A stretch of DNA of 34,617 nucleotides. Source: Bacteroidales bacterium UBA6192. GTDB lineage: Bacteria; Bacteroidota; Bacteroidia; Bacteroidales; F082. Every line of letters starts with the position of its first letter. Position 1 is the first letter of the stretch. Under the pieces are notes generated by a model. The model was not told the origin of the DNA. It ran no database searches and saw nothing but the letters and a program-made list of their open reading frames with translations. The translations under genes and the position numbers were made by a program. The stretch spans positions 5,072 through 39,688 of the forward strand of contig DITE01000084.1 in assembly GCA_002422725.1 (NCBI GenBank). Direction: 5' to 3'. Positions 16,173 through 24,369 of the stretch are shown one piece after another.

Positions 16173-17138
16173 ATGAAATCAGCACAGGAAATTCTTCAAA
16201 CTGGTATTGAAGTCATTCATAATGAGTGTGATCAGATTATTCACATCGCCGAAAGATTAGGCAATGAATTTGTTGATGTGGTCAGGCTAATTTATGCATG
16301 CAAGGGTAATGTTGTGATCACCGGCATTGGTAAAAGTGCCATTATTGCCCAAAAAATGGTTGCCACATTCAATTCTACCGGCACAACAGCGGTTTTCATG
16401 CATGCTGCTGATGCTATACACGGCGATTTGGGTATTATCCGGGAAGAAGATGTCATCATTTTATTGTCGAAGAGCGGTGAAACACCCGAAATAAAGGTTT
16501 TGTTACCGCTTCTCAGAGTCAGGGGCAACAAAATGATTGCCATTGTGGGCAAAATGGACTCCTATCTGGCGAATACGGCCGATTTTGTGTTGGATACAAC
16601 CGTTGACAAGGAGGCCTGTCCCAATAATCTTGCTCCCACGACCAGTACCACAGCCCAGTTGGTCATGGGCGATGCTCTTGCTGTTGCTTTGCTTGAGTGC
16701 AGGGGTTTTACCGCAATGGATTTTGCCCGATTTCATCCTGGTGGTGCCCTGGGAAAGAAAATGTATCTGAGGGTTGAAGACCTGTCGCAGAAGAACGAAA
16801 AGCCAATTGTGAAACCAGATGACACACTGCAGCAGGTTATTATCGAAATTTCGGCCAAACGGCTTGGTGCAACAGCAGTTATTGATCATGAAGAATTGAT
16901 TGGAGTGATTACAGATGGCGACTTACGCCGGATGCTAATGAAAAATGTACAGATCGGCAATGTGCTTGCCAGAGATATTATGACCATCAAGCCGAAGACA
17001 ATTGGCCATGATAGCTTAGTGGTCGATGCGCTTGCCCTGATGCGCCAGTTTAACATTACTCAGCTGCCCGTTTTAAGGCATGGCAACTACGATGGGGTAA
17101 TCCACCTCCATGATATATTAAAGGAAGGTGTTTTTTAA
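16173..17138 (+). CDS. kdsD: D-arabinose-5-phosphate isomerase (KpsF/GutQ family)
   Basis: 321 residues. An N-terminal SIS domain (about 35-175) carries the GIGKSAIIAQK (51-61) and LSKSGETPE (98-106) sugar-phosphate loops and the HGDLG motif (83-87). After the HPGGALGK linker two CBS domains follow (about 205-321). This is the standard layout of KdsD, which converts ribulose-5-phosphate to arabinose-5-phosphate for Kdo synthesis, the inner core sugar of LPS. It is cytoplasmic. The carboxymuconolactone-family gene follows after 18 bases and the DUF5686 gene after that, so it probably heads an operon; lptB further on keeps the LPS theme. Confidence 0.95.
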   Translation: MKSAQEILQTGIEVIHNECDQIIHIAERLGNEFVDVVRLIYACKGNVVITGIGKSAIIAQKMVATFNSTGTTAVFMHAADAIHGDLGIIREEDVIILLSKSGETPEIKVLLPLLRVRGNKMIAIVGKMDSYLANTADFVLDTTVDKEACPNNLAPTTSTTAQLVMGDALAVALLECRGFTAMDFARFHPGGALGKKMYLRVEDLSQKNEKPIVKPDDTLQQVIIEISAKRLGATAVIDHEELIGVITDGDLRRMLMKNVQIGNVLARDIMTIKPKTIGHDSLVVDALALMRQFNITQLPVLRHGNYDGVIHLHDILKEGVF

Positions 17139-17156
17139 CCAGAAAACGACAACAAA

Positions 17157-17534
17157 ATGAATCCGAATAAAGTAAAAGAATACAATGCCTATCGCGAGCG
17201 CATGAACGAAAAGCTTATGGCAGCGCCCAATAATAAAATCCTGAAACGCATCTACAGCTTAGATACACTGACTTATCAGGAAGGTGCATTGAGCGAAAAA
17301 ACAAAGGAAATGCTCGGTCTTGTTGCTTCAATGGTACTTAAATGTGACGATTGCATCTATTACCATCTGCAGCAATGTTTTCAATTGGGTGTGACGACAG
17401 ATGAAGTGATGGAAATTTTTGGCGTAGCAAACCTGGTTGGAGGAACCATTGTTATTCCGCATACACGCAGGGCGATGGAATTTTGGGAAGCATTGAAAAC
17501 AAATGCTGATGATTTGAACACACCAATAAAGTAA
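17157..17534 (+). CDS. Carboxymuconolactone decarboxylase family protein (AhpD-like)
   Basis: 125 residues, all-helical. The signature is CDDCIYYH (63-70), a CxxC-x3-H motif as in AhpD and related thiol-active members of the family, and the GVTTDEVMEI helix after it. Members with this CxxC act as alkylhydroperoxidase or thiol-disulfide redox proteins; true carboxymuconolactone decarboxylase activity is unlikely. It is cytoplasmic, with no signal peptide. It sits 18 bases after kdsD and 20 bases before the DUF5686 gene in one direction, so it is probably co-transcribed. Its link to envelope biogenesis is not evident from the sequence. Confidence 0.85.
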   Translation: MNPNKVKEYNAYRERMNEKLMAAPNNKILKRIYSLDTLTYQEGALSEKTKEMLGLVASMVLKCDDCIYYHLQQCFQLGVTTDEVMEIFGVANLVGGTIVIPHTRRAMEFWEALKTNADDLNTPIK

Positions 17535-17554
17535 TTGGCAGGCATTTATTTACA

Positions 17555-20023
17555 ATGAGAATCGCCAAAGCAATCGTATTGGTTTTGATGCTGATAAACA
17601 GCACTCAACTTTCGGCCCAGATCACCAAGATCCGCGGAGTGGTTAAAGATGCGGTTACTTCAGAACCAATTCCTTTCGCCAATGTGTATTTTGAGGGAAC
17701 AACAACTGGCAGCACAACTGATTTTAATGGACGTTTTTCAATCGAAACCCATAAAGCAGGCGATTCACTTTCGGCCACATATGTTGGTTACCAGAAAAAG
17801 ATCATCGGTGTGAAAAAGAATCGTTATCAGGAAGTTGAAATCCTGCTCAATCCCGATGAGTTTTTACTCGAAGAGTTTGTTGTTGTTGCCGGCGAGAATC
17901 CAGCTGACATACTATTCCGGAAAATGATCGGCAACAAACCCCAAAACGATAGTCGTGATGTAGAAGCCTGGCAGGCTGAGGTTTACAACAAAATACAGTT
18001 TGATGCAAACAATTTTGACGAAAAATACAAAGAAAAAAGAGTGTTCAGGCACTTCGAGTTTATTTTTGATTTTGTAGATACTTCAGCCGTGAATGGCAAG
18101 GTTTACCTCCCCATGTTTATTACCGAAGCAGTTTCCGATGTTTTTTACCGCTGCGAACCCAGGGCAAGAATCGAAAGAATTAAAGCTGCCCGTGGATCGG
18201 GTGTCGAAAACCCGAGCATTGCCCAGTTTATGGGTAATCTCTATCAGAATGTGAATGTGTATGAAAATTACATTAGTCTTTTCGGTAAGAATTTTGTGAG
18301 CCCCACAGCCGATTTTGGGATGACATTTTACAAGTATTTTCTGGTTGACAGTGCTGTTATCGATGGTCAATGGTGTTACAAACTGATGTACAAACCACGA
18401 AGGAAGCAGGAACTTACTTTTAACGGATATATCTGGCTGCACGACACAAGTTTTGCCGTGAAGGAAGTGGAGATGGTAGCCGCTGAAGATGCGAACCTGA
18501 ATTTTGTTCACGATCTCACTATCAGACAGGCTTATAGCCTGATCGACAATAAGCGATGGATGCTTACCCGTGATTATATGATGGCTGATTTTAACGTGAT
18601 TGAAAAAACGGAGAAAATTCCTGGTTTCTTTGGGCAGAGAACAACAACATACCGAAATTATATGCTGGATAAGCAGCATGACCCACAGATCTACCGTAGT
18701 CCGGTTGGAGTAATTGTTGAAGATGGCAGTATGGAGAAGAGTGATGCGTTTTGGGATAGTACCCGTCCGGAGGCACTTAGCCAGAAAGAGAAAACGATTT
18801 ACTCCATGATCGATTCGATTGAGAATGTGCCGGTTTACCAAACCTATGTCGATGTGATTTATATGCTTACACATGGCTATGGTCCCTGGGGGAAATTTGA
18901 AATCGGTCCGTTGGGCAAGATATACAGTTATAACGAAATCGAGGGACACCGCATTCGGCTTGGCGGCCGGACGAGTAACCGGTTTAGTCGCATTCTGCGG
19001 CTCAATGGGCACATTGCTTATGGGAGCCTCGACAACAAAATAAAATATGGCGGAGGGTTATTGTACATGCTGGATAAGAATCCCCGCCGTGCAATGAGCT
19101 TTGGTTTCAAAAACGATATTGAACAGTTGGGGGCAAGCATGAATGCATTCAGCGAAGACAATATTCTGACAACTGTTTTCAGACGCCAACCTTCAGACAA
19201 ACTGAATCTTGTTAAGGAATACACTTTTGATTATGATCATGAGTGGTTTACAGGGCTCTCAAATCGTTTTGAACTGATCCATCGCGAAATCAGACCTGCC
19301 GGAAGCTATGTTCCGCAAACGGTTTTACCCAATGGGGAACTCAAGGACCTCAATTCGATAACTACCACCGAATTGGCCTATAACCTAAGGATTACATTCC
19401 GCGAAAGAGTTGTTGTCAGGGATTTTGACCGGATCAATCTGGGCACAAAGTTCCCAATTATTGGCCTGCGTTATGGTTATAGCGCACCAGGTCTGATCAA
19501 TGGTGATTGGGAATATCACCGATTGAATGCGAATATAACACATTGGTTTAATGTGGGTTCCATAGGTTGGTCAAAATATATTGTAGATGCTGGCAAAGTG
19601 TGGGGCACCTTGCCTTTTCCTTTGCTTGTGCTTCCTCCCGGAAACGAAACATTTATTTTTGATGAGCAGGCATTTAACCTGATGAACTATTATGAATTTG
19701 TTGCCGACCAATATGTGAATGTGTATTTTACGCATCACTTTGGCGGATTATTTTTTAACAAAGTTCCATTTTTGAGGAAGCTAAAATGGCGTGAAGTGGT
19801 GTATGCCAAAGCCTTAACCGGCTCGCTCTCTGATAAGAATATTTCGTTTAATAAATTGCCTGAAGTGAGCAATATGATCAGTAAGCCGTATTTTGAGGCA
19901 GGAGCGGGCATCGAGAATATTTTTAAAATTGCGAGAATTGATGCTGCCTGGAGGCTGACCCATCGCGATCATGCCGATATCAACAATTTTGCATTGTTTA
20001 TCTCTTTGCATTTTTCGTTCTGA
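17555..20023 (+). CDS. DUF5686 outer-membrane protein with carboxypeptidase-regulatory-like domain
   Basis: 822 residues. Signal peptide 1-22 (ends LSAQ). A carboxypeptidase-regulatory/TonB-plug-type beta-sandwich covers about 24-112 (IRGVVKDAVTSEPIPFANV ... LEEFVVVAGEN), as at the start of SusC-like proteins. The rest matches DUF5686: about 200 residues of mixed structure, then a long region of amphipathic strands ending in a C-terminal aromatic strand (NFALFISLHFSF), consistent with an outer-membrane barrel. No TonB box or plug domain is visible, so it is not an ordinary TonB-dependent receptor. Family function is unknown. It is the third gene after kdsD and the CMD gene; lptB follows after 95 bases with its own promoter. 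Confidence 0.85.
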   Translation: MRIAKAIVLVLMLINSTQLSAQITKIRGVVKDAVTSEPIPFANVYFEGTTTGSTTDFNGRFSIETHKAGDSLSATYVGYQKKIIGVKKNRYQEVEILLNPDEFLLEEFVVVAGENPADILFRKMIGNKPQNDSRDVEAWQAEVYNKIQFDANNFDEKYKEKRVFRHFEFIFDFVDTSAVNGKVYLPMFITEAVSDVFYRCEPRARIERIKAARGSGVENPSIAQFMGNLYQNVNVYENYISLFGKNFVSPTADFGMTFYKYFLVDSAVIDGQWCYKLMYKPRRKQELTFNGYIWLHDTSFAVKEVEMVAAEDANLNFVHDLTIRQAYSLIDNKRWMLTRDYMMADFNVIEKTEKIPGFFGQRTTTYRNYMLDKQHDPQIYRSPVGVIVEDGSMEKSDAFWDSTRPEALSQKEKTIYSMIDSIENVPVYQTYVDVIYMLTHGYGPWGKFEIGPLGKIYSYNEIEGHRIRLGGRTSNRFSRILRLNGHIAYGSLDNKIKYGGGLLYMLDKNPRRAMSFGFKNDIEQLGASMNAFSEDNILTTVFRRQPSDKLNLVKEYTFDYDHEWFTGLSNRFELIHREIRPAGSYVPQTVLPNGELKDLNSITTTELAYNLRITFRERVVVRDFDRINLGTKFPIIGLRYGYSAPGLINGDWEYHRLNANITHWFNVGSIGWSKYIVDAGKVWGTLPFPLLVLPPGNETFIFDEQAFNLMNYYEFVADQYVNVYFTHHFGGLFFNKVPFLRKLKWREVVYAKALTGSLSDKNISFNKLPEVSNMISKPYFEAGAGIENIFKIARIDAAWRLTHRDHADINNFALFISLHFSF

Positions 20024-20059
20024 TTTTCCTGGTTGACCTTTAAAACAATCTGATTGCTG

Positions 20060-20087
20060 TTGGATTGATACAATTATGGTACTTTTG
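20060..20087 (+). promoter_or_regulatory. Full consensus Bacteroidetes promoter for lptB
   Basis: TTG (20060-20062), a 17-base spacer, then TACTTTTG (20080-20087), matching TTG-N17-23-TAnnTTTG. It lies 31 bases before the lptB start. Confidence 0.55.
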
Positions 20088-20118
20088 TTCCGTTATCATA
20101 AAGGTTTAAACAATTAGC

Positions 20119-20847
20119 ATGATACTTCGTACCGAGAATCTTATCAAAAAGTACCGTCAACGCACGGTAGTTAACAATGTTTCAGTTGAGGTGAATCAGG
20201 GAGAGATTGTGGGATTACTTGGCCCAAATGGTGCAGGTAAAACGACTACTTTTTATATGATTGTTGGTCTTATCAAACCACTGGAGGGCAAAGTTTTTCT
20301 CGAAGATGTTGATATCACCGGCGAGCCAATGTATCGCAGAGCGCAAAAGGGCATTGGTTATCTGGCTCAGGAAGCATCGGTTTTCCGTCAGATGAGTGTG
20401 GAGGATAATATCCGGTCAGTCATGCAGTTTAAAGGAATTAGTGTCGAAGAACAGAATAAACGGCTTGAATCGCTGATCGATGAATTCGGTCTGGGGCTTA
20501 TCCGAAAGAGCAAAGGGATTCAACTTTCGGGTGGCGAAAGACGCAGAACCGAAATTGCCCGCGCTCTGGCTGTCGATCCAAAGTTTATCCTTCTTGATGA
20601 ACCTTTTGCCGGTGTTGACCCAATTGCGGTGGAAGATATCCAACTCATCGTTTCGAAGCTCAAAGAGAAAAACATTGGTATATTGATTACCGACCATAAT
20701 GTGCACGAAACCTTATCCATTACCGACAGGGCCTATCTGCTTTTCGAGGGTTCAATCCTTATGGCCGGAACTTCTGAAGAACTGGCTGCCGACGAACATG
20801 TAAGACGGGTGTATCTGGGTCAGAATTTTGAGTTGAGGAGGCGGTAA
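20119..20847 (+). CDS. lptB: LPS export ABC transporter ATP-binding protein LptB
   Basis: 242 residues, the usual LptB length. Walker A GPNGAGKT (35-42), Q-loop at Gln84, ABC signature LSGGE (136-140), Walker B FILLDEP (156-162), and the switch His193 in TDHNV. The QLSGGERRRTEIARAL and FAGVDPIAV wording is characteristic of LptB rather than of other ABC ATPases. It powers LptFG to extract LPS from the inner membrane and push it along the Lpt bridge. LptF/G/A/C are not in this window. It follows the kdsD unit, which supplies a precursor of the LPS core. Confidence 0.95.
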   Translation: MILRTENLIKKYRQRTVVNNVSVEVNQGEIVGLLGPNGAGKTTTFYMIVGLIKPLEGKVFLEDVDITGEPMYRRAQKGIGYLAQEASVFRQMSVEDNIRSVMQFKGISVEEQNKRLESLIDEFGLGLIRKSKGIQLSGGERRRTEIARALAVDPKFILLDEPFAGVDPIAVEDIQLIVSKLKEKNIGILITDHNVHETLSITDRAYLLFEGSILMAGTSEELAADEHVRRVYLGQNFELRRR

Positions 20848-20877
20848 CGGATACTCTGCTAAAAATTACGTTTCAGA

Positions 20878-22032
20878 TTACCTCTTTTGCAGGTTTACCG
20901 GTTGACTTTCCGGATCCACAACAATGATTTCGAGGCGCGCATTCGGAGGAATGAATGGAATAGGAAATACTGTGGTTGGACTTATATAAAGTTTCTCCAG
21001 ATTTTTCAACTGGCTTATTTCATACGGAAGTTCCAGCAAGCCGCTGTTGTTGCTAACATCCAGCTCAACCAATTGTGTCAGGTTTCCGATTTCCGGAGGG
21101 ATTTTTGTCAAATTGTTGTTGCTTAGGTATAAAAAGCGAAGGTTTTCTAATTGACCAATCTGACCAGGAAACTCATGTAATTTATTGTAATCAAGGTGTA
21201 GTTCCTCAAGCATTTTCAGCGAACCTAAGTTCTCGGGCAAATTGTTGATTTCGTTGAACTTTGCTGATAATTTAACGAGTTGTTTTAGTTCTCCTATTTC
21301 AGTTGGCAGGCTTTTAAGCATGCAACCGTCAACGATGAGTTCCCGAAGGTTTGTCAACTGTTTGATCTGAGAAGGTAGCTCGGTGATTTGTTGTCGGTGC
21401 AACACAAGTATTTCTGTTGCAACCGGATCCTCAAACGCTTTCTCAAGTGACGTCATCTTGTTTTTCGGCTTTTTTTTGAATTCATTCAGGTTGAAGAGAA
21501 AAGCAATCTGAACGTTCCGATATCCATTGAAGTCCACAGGGATGGCATAACGTAGCAACAGTCTGGAATTATAAATCAGATTGACGCCTGCGCCGGCTGT
21601 TATGGCATAGTGTGACCTGGGTGGATCAATAGGAAGGGTATTTTTGTTCTCTGTATAATTTCGTGCAAACAAAAAAGAACGCTGTAAGCCAAGGTCGAGA
21701 TATATTTTGTTTTTTGGATACCATGAGCCTGAAAGGCTAAAATCAATATAAAAGTTGTGCACATTACCCAGCTTGGTCTTCTCCCGGTCCAAACGTGGCG
21801 AATAAGTCATGCCAATACCATATCCAAAGGTTATGTTTGGACGCAGATCATAACGGGCACCCAGCGAAGGCGTTATCCCGGAAATCCACTGTTCATTTCC
21901 AAGCGGGATTCTGTAGTAATTTGCGCCGGTCTCAATCGTAAATTGGGATGACAAAATCTCCTGTCCCCTAAGATTCATGGTTTGGAAGAGCGAAAGCAAA
22001 ACCATTAAAACGAGGATTTGGCTGTAATTCAT
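20878..22032 (-). CDS. Outer-membrane barrel-like protein with C-terminal leucine-rich repeats
   Basis: 384 residues. Signal peptide 1-23. Residues about 28-183 are alternating amphipathic strands (YGIGMTYSP, FYIDFSLSGSWYP, YLDLGLQRSF, AITAGAGVNLIY, NVQIAFLFNLNEF), like a small eight-strand outer-membrane barrel. A basic linker (KKKPKNK, 186-192) leads to six to seven 23-residue leucine-rich repeats (about 206-352) of the LxxLxLxxNxLxxLPxxIGxL type. The tail is short, proline rich and without a T9SS sorting domain. Each half is recognisable by eye, but I know no named family for the combination. LRRs of this class usually bind proteins, so a scaffold or recognition role is possible. It is minus strand, in the same direction as pssA but 60 bases downstream. 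Confidence 0.75.
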   Translation of the reverse strand: MNYSQILVLMVLLSLFQTMNLRGQEILSSQFTIETGANYYRIPLGNEQWISGITPSLGARYDLRPNITFGYGIGMTYSPRLDREKTKLGNVHNFYIDFSLSGSWYPKNKIYLDLGLQRSFLFARNYTENKNTLPIDPPRSHYAITAGAGVNLIYNSRLLLRYAIPVDFNGYRNVQIAFLFNLNEFKKKPKNKMTSLEKAFEDPVATEILVLHRQQITELPSQIKQLTNLRELIVDGCMLKSLPTEIGELKQLVKLSAKFNEINNLPENLGSLKMLEELHLDYNKLHEFPGQIGQLENLRFLYLSNNNLTKIPPEIGNLTQLVELDVSNNSGLLELPYEISQLKNLEKLYISPTTVFPIPFIPPNARLEIIVVDPESQPVNLQKR

Positions 22033-22092
22033 ATTTGTTTTAATACCTGGTTAATCAGTTGCTATTCAATAAAAAATAATCAGATATCAGTT

Positions 22093-22824
22093 TCAATTCG
22101 TTAAATCGGAAAGATGAACAATCAAAGACAAAAATAAATAAATCAGAACAATATAAGGAATGGCCAGAAATTGAAAAAACACCAGTAAAATGAGCGATGA
22201 AGTCAGGAAAATATACCGTATCTCGTTGCCTTTTAGACCGTATGACTTGAATTTCAGTCCAAAGAGTGGCAATTCGGTGATCATCAGGATCGATAATAAA
22301 AAGATAGTACCCAGGTAGAAATAGGTGTTAGTGAATACCATATAGGTGAGTGACTGACTTTCGTACAATTGATCCTTAATCAAAGGAAGTGATGCAATCA
22401 GAAGCCCGGCAGCAGGGGTTGGTAAACCAAGAAAATTTTCCGTCTGACGGTCATCCACATTAAATTTCGCTAACCTCAATGCCGCGAATAGCGGCAAAAT
22501 AAAAGCTGAAAGTGGTACCAGATCAACCTGTCCGATCATCACCGACTGGCGGCCGTGACTGTGCAGGATAAGATAATAGAGTATAAACGCCGGGGCAACG
22601 CCAAACGAAACCACATCGGCTAACGAATCGAGCTCGCGGCCAATGTTTGAGTAAGCCTTTAATACCCTTGCAGCCAGCCCGTCCATGAAATCGAAGGCAG
22701 CAGCGAGAAAAATGGCATAGGAAGCCAGCAGTATTTCACCCTGCGAGAAAAACAGTATCGACATGCAACCCGAAAGCAGGTTCAGGAGGGTGATTGTATT
22801 CGGGATATGTTTTGCGATGCCCAT
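22093..22824 (-). CDS. pssA: CDP-diacylglycerol-serine O-phosphatidyltransferase
   Basis: 243 residues from the ATG at 22824. A TTG at 22848 would add eight residues but falls inside the -7 promoter element, and family members start MxIxxxIPNxITLLN as here. The CDP-alcohol phosphotransferase motif is complete: Asp45, Asp48, Gly49, Ala52, Arg53, Gly62, Asp66 and Asp70 in the stretch DFMDGLAAR to ELDSLAD. The rest is about six to eight hydrophobic segments, so it is an inner-membrane enzyme. It makes phosphatidylserine, the precursor of phosphatidylethanolamine. The HIPNTITLLN start distinguishes it from phosphatidylglycerophosphate synthase. No decarboxylase gene is adjacent. Confidence 0.92.
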   Translation of the reverse strand: MGIAKHIPNTITLLNLLSGCMSILFFSQGEILLASYAIFLAAAFDFMDGLAARVLKAYSNIGRELDSLADVVSFGVAPAFILYYLILHSHGRQSVMIGQVDLVPLSAFILPLFAALRLAKFNVDDRQTENFLGLPTPAAGLLIASLPLIKDQLYESQSLTYMVFTNTYFYLGTIFLLSILMITELPLFGLKFKSYGLKGNEIRYIFLTSSLILLVFFQFLAIPYIVLIYLFLSLIVHLSDLTN

Positions 22825-22845
22825 AAGTTTGATGGTTTTACCCTT

Positions 22846-22853
22846 CAAAAGTA
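22846..22853 (-). promoter_or_regulatory. Bacteroidetes -7 element for pssA
   Basis: Minus-strand TACTTTTG matches TAnnTTTG, 21 bases before the ATG at 22824. Minus-strand TTGs upstream are at 15 and 24 bases, just outside the usual spacing. The element fixes the start, because the only upstream alternative start codon overlaps it. Confidence 0.45.
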
Positions 22854-23066
22854 CATCATTTTAATTTCCAAATCATACAATTATGCTTTATGACCAATCA
22901 GAATTTATTCAGGCTGCATTCCAGTATGTGACCAGCTCAAAACTATCTTTCTCATAAACAAGCGGGCAGTATTGCTTAAACTAATTGACAGATTGAAGCC
23001 CTTTGGCAAATCTGTGCAGATTTTTGCAGGAAAAAGGACTTCTTTAATGGCCATGCGAAAATCCAT

Positions 23067-23074
23067 TAATTTTG
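23067..23074 (+). promoter_or_regulatory. Bacteroidetes -7 element immediately before queA
   Basis: TAATTTTG matches TAnnTTTG and ends only 8 bases before the ATG at 23083. With the usual distance to the start point the transcript would have a leader of a few bases or none. A small hairpin (AAATCT-GTGC-AGATTT, 23008-23023) lies 43 bases upstream of the element. Confidence 0.45.
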
Positions 23075-23082
23075 CAGACATT

Positions 23083-24318
23083 ATGCTTCAAACAATTCAA
23101 AACATCCCTATTGGGGATTTTCATTATGAACTTCCGGATGGACAAATTGCCCGTTATCCGCTTCCGGAGAGAGATCAGTCGAAGTTGTTGATTTACAATC
23201 ATCAATACTTGATGGAGGACTGTTTTTTCAACCTGGGCAACTACTTGCCTGCAGGGGCAATGTTGGTTTCTAACCAAACCAGAGTAATTCAGGCGAGGTT
23301 AAACTTCAGAAAGCTTGGGGGATCCGCAATTGAGCTGTTTTGCCTCGGGCCTGTTGATGAACTTATTGCATTTGAACAGGCATTTGTTCAGCCATCGCCT
23401 GTAGTGTGGAAATGTCTTGTCGGAAACTCTAAAAGATGGAAAGAGGGTTCACTGACGAAAATGATTCAAGTTGGTGGAAAAGAGATTACACTCAGCGCCC
23501 GGCGGATCAAACAGCAGCACGATTTTTCGGAGATTGAGTTTAGCTGGGACAATCAGGAGCTTAGTTTTGCCCATGTGCTTGAGCTGGCCGGTGAAACGCC
23601 CTTGCCGCCTTACTTAAAACGAAAAGCCGAAGTCTCGGACAAAAATAATTACCAGACCATCTTTGCCCGTTGGGAAGGCTCAGTGGCCGCACCCACAGCC
23701 GGCTTGCATTTTACGCAGAATTTGGTCACTAAGCTTAAAGATCAGGGATTCAATTTCGATCAGGTGACCTTACATGTGGGGGCTGGCACTTTCAAGCCGG
23801 TTTCGTCCCATACCATCGGGCAGCACGATATGCATGCCGAACACATTATTGTTAGCCGTGAAACCATACAAGCACTAATCGGCCAACAGGCTAAGGCAGT
23901 TATTCCGATTGGTACAACCAGCATGCGAACCCTCGAAAGCCTCTACTGGATAGCCTGTTTGCTGAGAAAAAACATCGATATCAGGCAGATACAGTTACCG
24001 CAATGGTTCCCTTATGATCAACCTGACTGTGAAGGGTTTTCATCCGGTGAGGCACTTCAATGCCTGCTCAATTATCTCGATCACCATAGCACCGACCAAC
24101 TTGCAGCTTCCACCTCATTGATGATCGCCCCCGGTTACCGCTTCAGAATGACGCACGGGCTCATCACCAATTTCCACCAGCCGGGAAGCACATTGTTGCT
24201 GCTGGTAGCTGCCTTGGTTGGCGAAGGCTGGAAGGATGCTTATCATTTCGCACTGGCGAACAACTTCAGGTTTTTAAGTTATGGAGATAGCTGTTTATTT
24301 TTGCCAAAAAGTACCTGA
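23083..24318 (+). CDS. queA: tRNA preQ1(34) S-adenosylmethionine ribosyltransferase-isomerase
   Basis: 411 residues from the ATG at 23083. The open frame extends upstream to 22972, but a promoter element at 23067-23074 lies inside the extension and the family starts with a short peptide before YELPDGQIARYP, as here. It transfers the ribosyl group of S-adenosylmethionine to preQ1 in tRNA, making epoxyqueuosine. Signatures: ARYPLPERDQSKLL (20-33), APTAGLHFT, TLHVGAGTFKPV and MHAEHI, and near the C-terminus TNFHQPGSTLLLLVAA. The order and spacing fit. It belongs to a divergent branch with extra residues relative to the short E. coli type. It is cytoplasmic. The M48 protease gene follows after 51 bases. 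Confidence 0.93.
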   Translation: MLQTIQNIPIGDFHYELPDGQIARYPLPERDQSKLLIYNHQYLMEDCFFNLGNYLPAGAMLVSNQTRVIQARLNFRKLGGSAIELFCLGPVDELIAFEQAFVQPSPVVWKCLVGNSKRWKEGSLTKMIQVGGKEITLSARRIKQQHDFSEIEFSWDNQELSFAHVLELAGETPLPPYLKRKAEVSDKNNYQTIFARWEGSVAAPTAGLHFTQNLVTKLKDQGFNFDQVTLHVGAGTFKPVSSHTIGQHDMHAEHIIVSRETIQALIGQQAKAVIPIGTTSMRTLESLYWIACLLRKNIDIRQIQLPQWFPYDQPDCEGFSSGEALQCLLNYLDHHSTDQLAASTSLMIAPGYRFRMTHGLITNFHQPGSTLLLLVAALVGEGWKDAYHFALANNFRFLSYGDSCLFLPKST

Positions 24319-24346
24319 GCTTTCATCAAGGTTGAAGTACATTTCT

Positions 24347-24354
24347 TATTTTTG
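24347..24354 (+). promoter_or_regulatory. Bacteroidetes -7 element for the M48 protease gene
   Basis: TATTTTTG matches TAnnTTTG and ends 15 bases before the ATG at 24370. A TTG at 24352 that could serve as an upstream start lies within this element, so it is not the start. Confidence 0.45.
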
Positions 24355-24369
24355 GCAAAAATCCAAACA

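Noticed and set aside
18083..19012. 309-residue minus-strand frame inside the DUF5686 gene
   Set aside because: Complete overlap with a well-supported plus-strand gene with signal peptide and family pattern.
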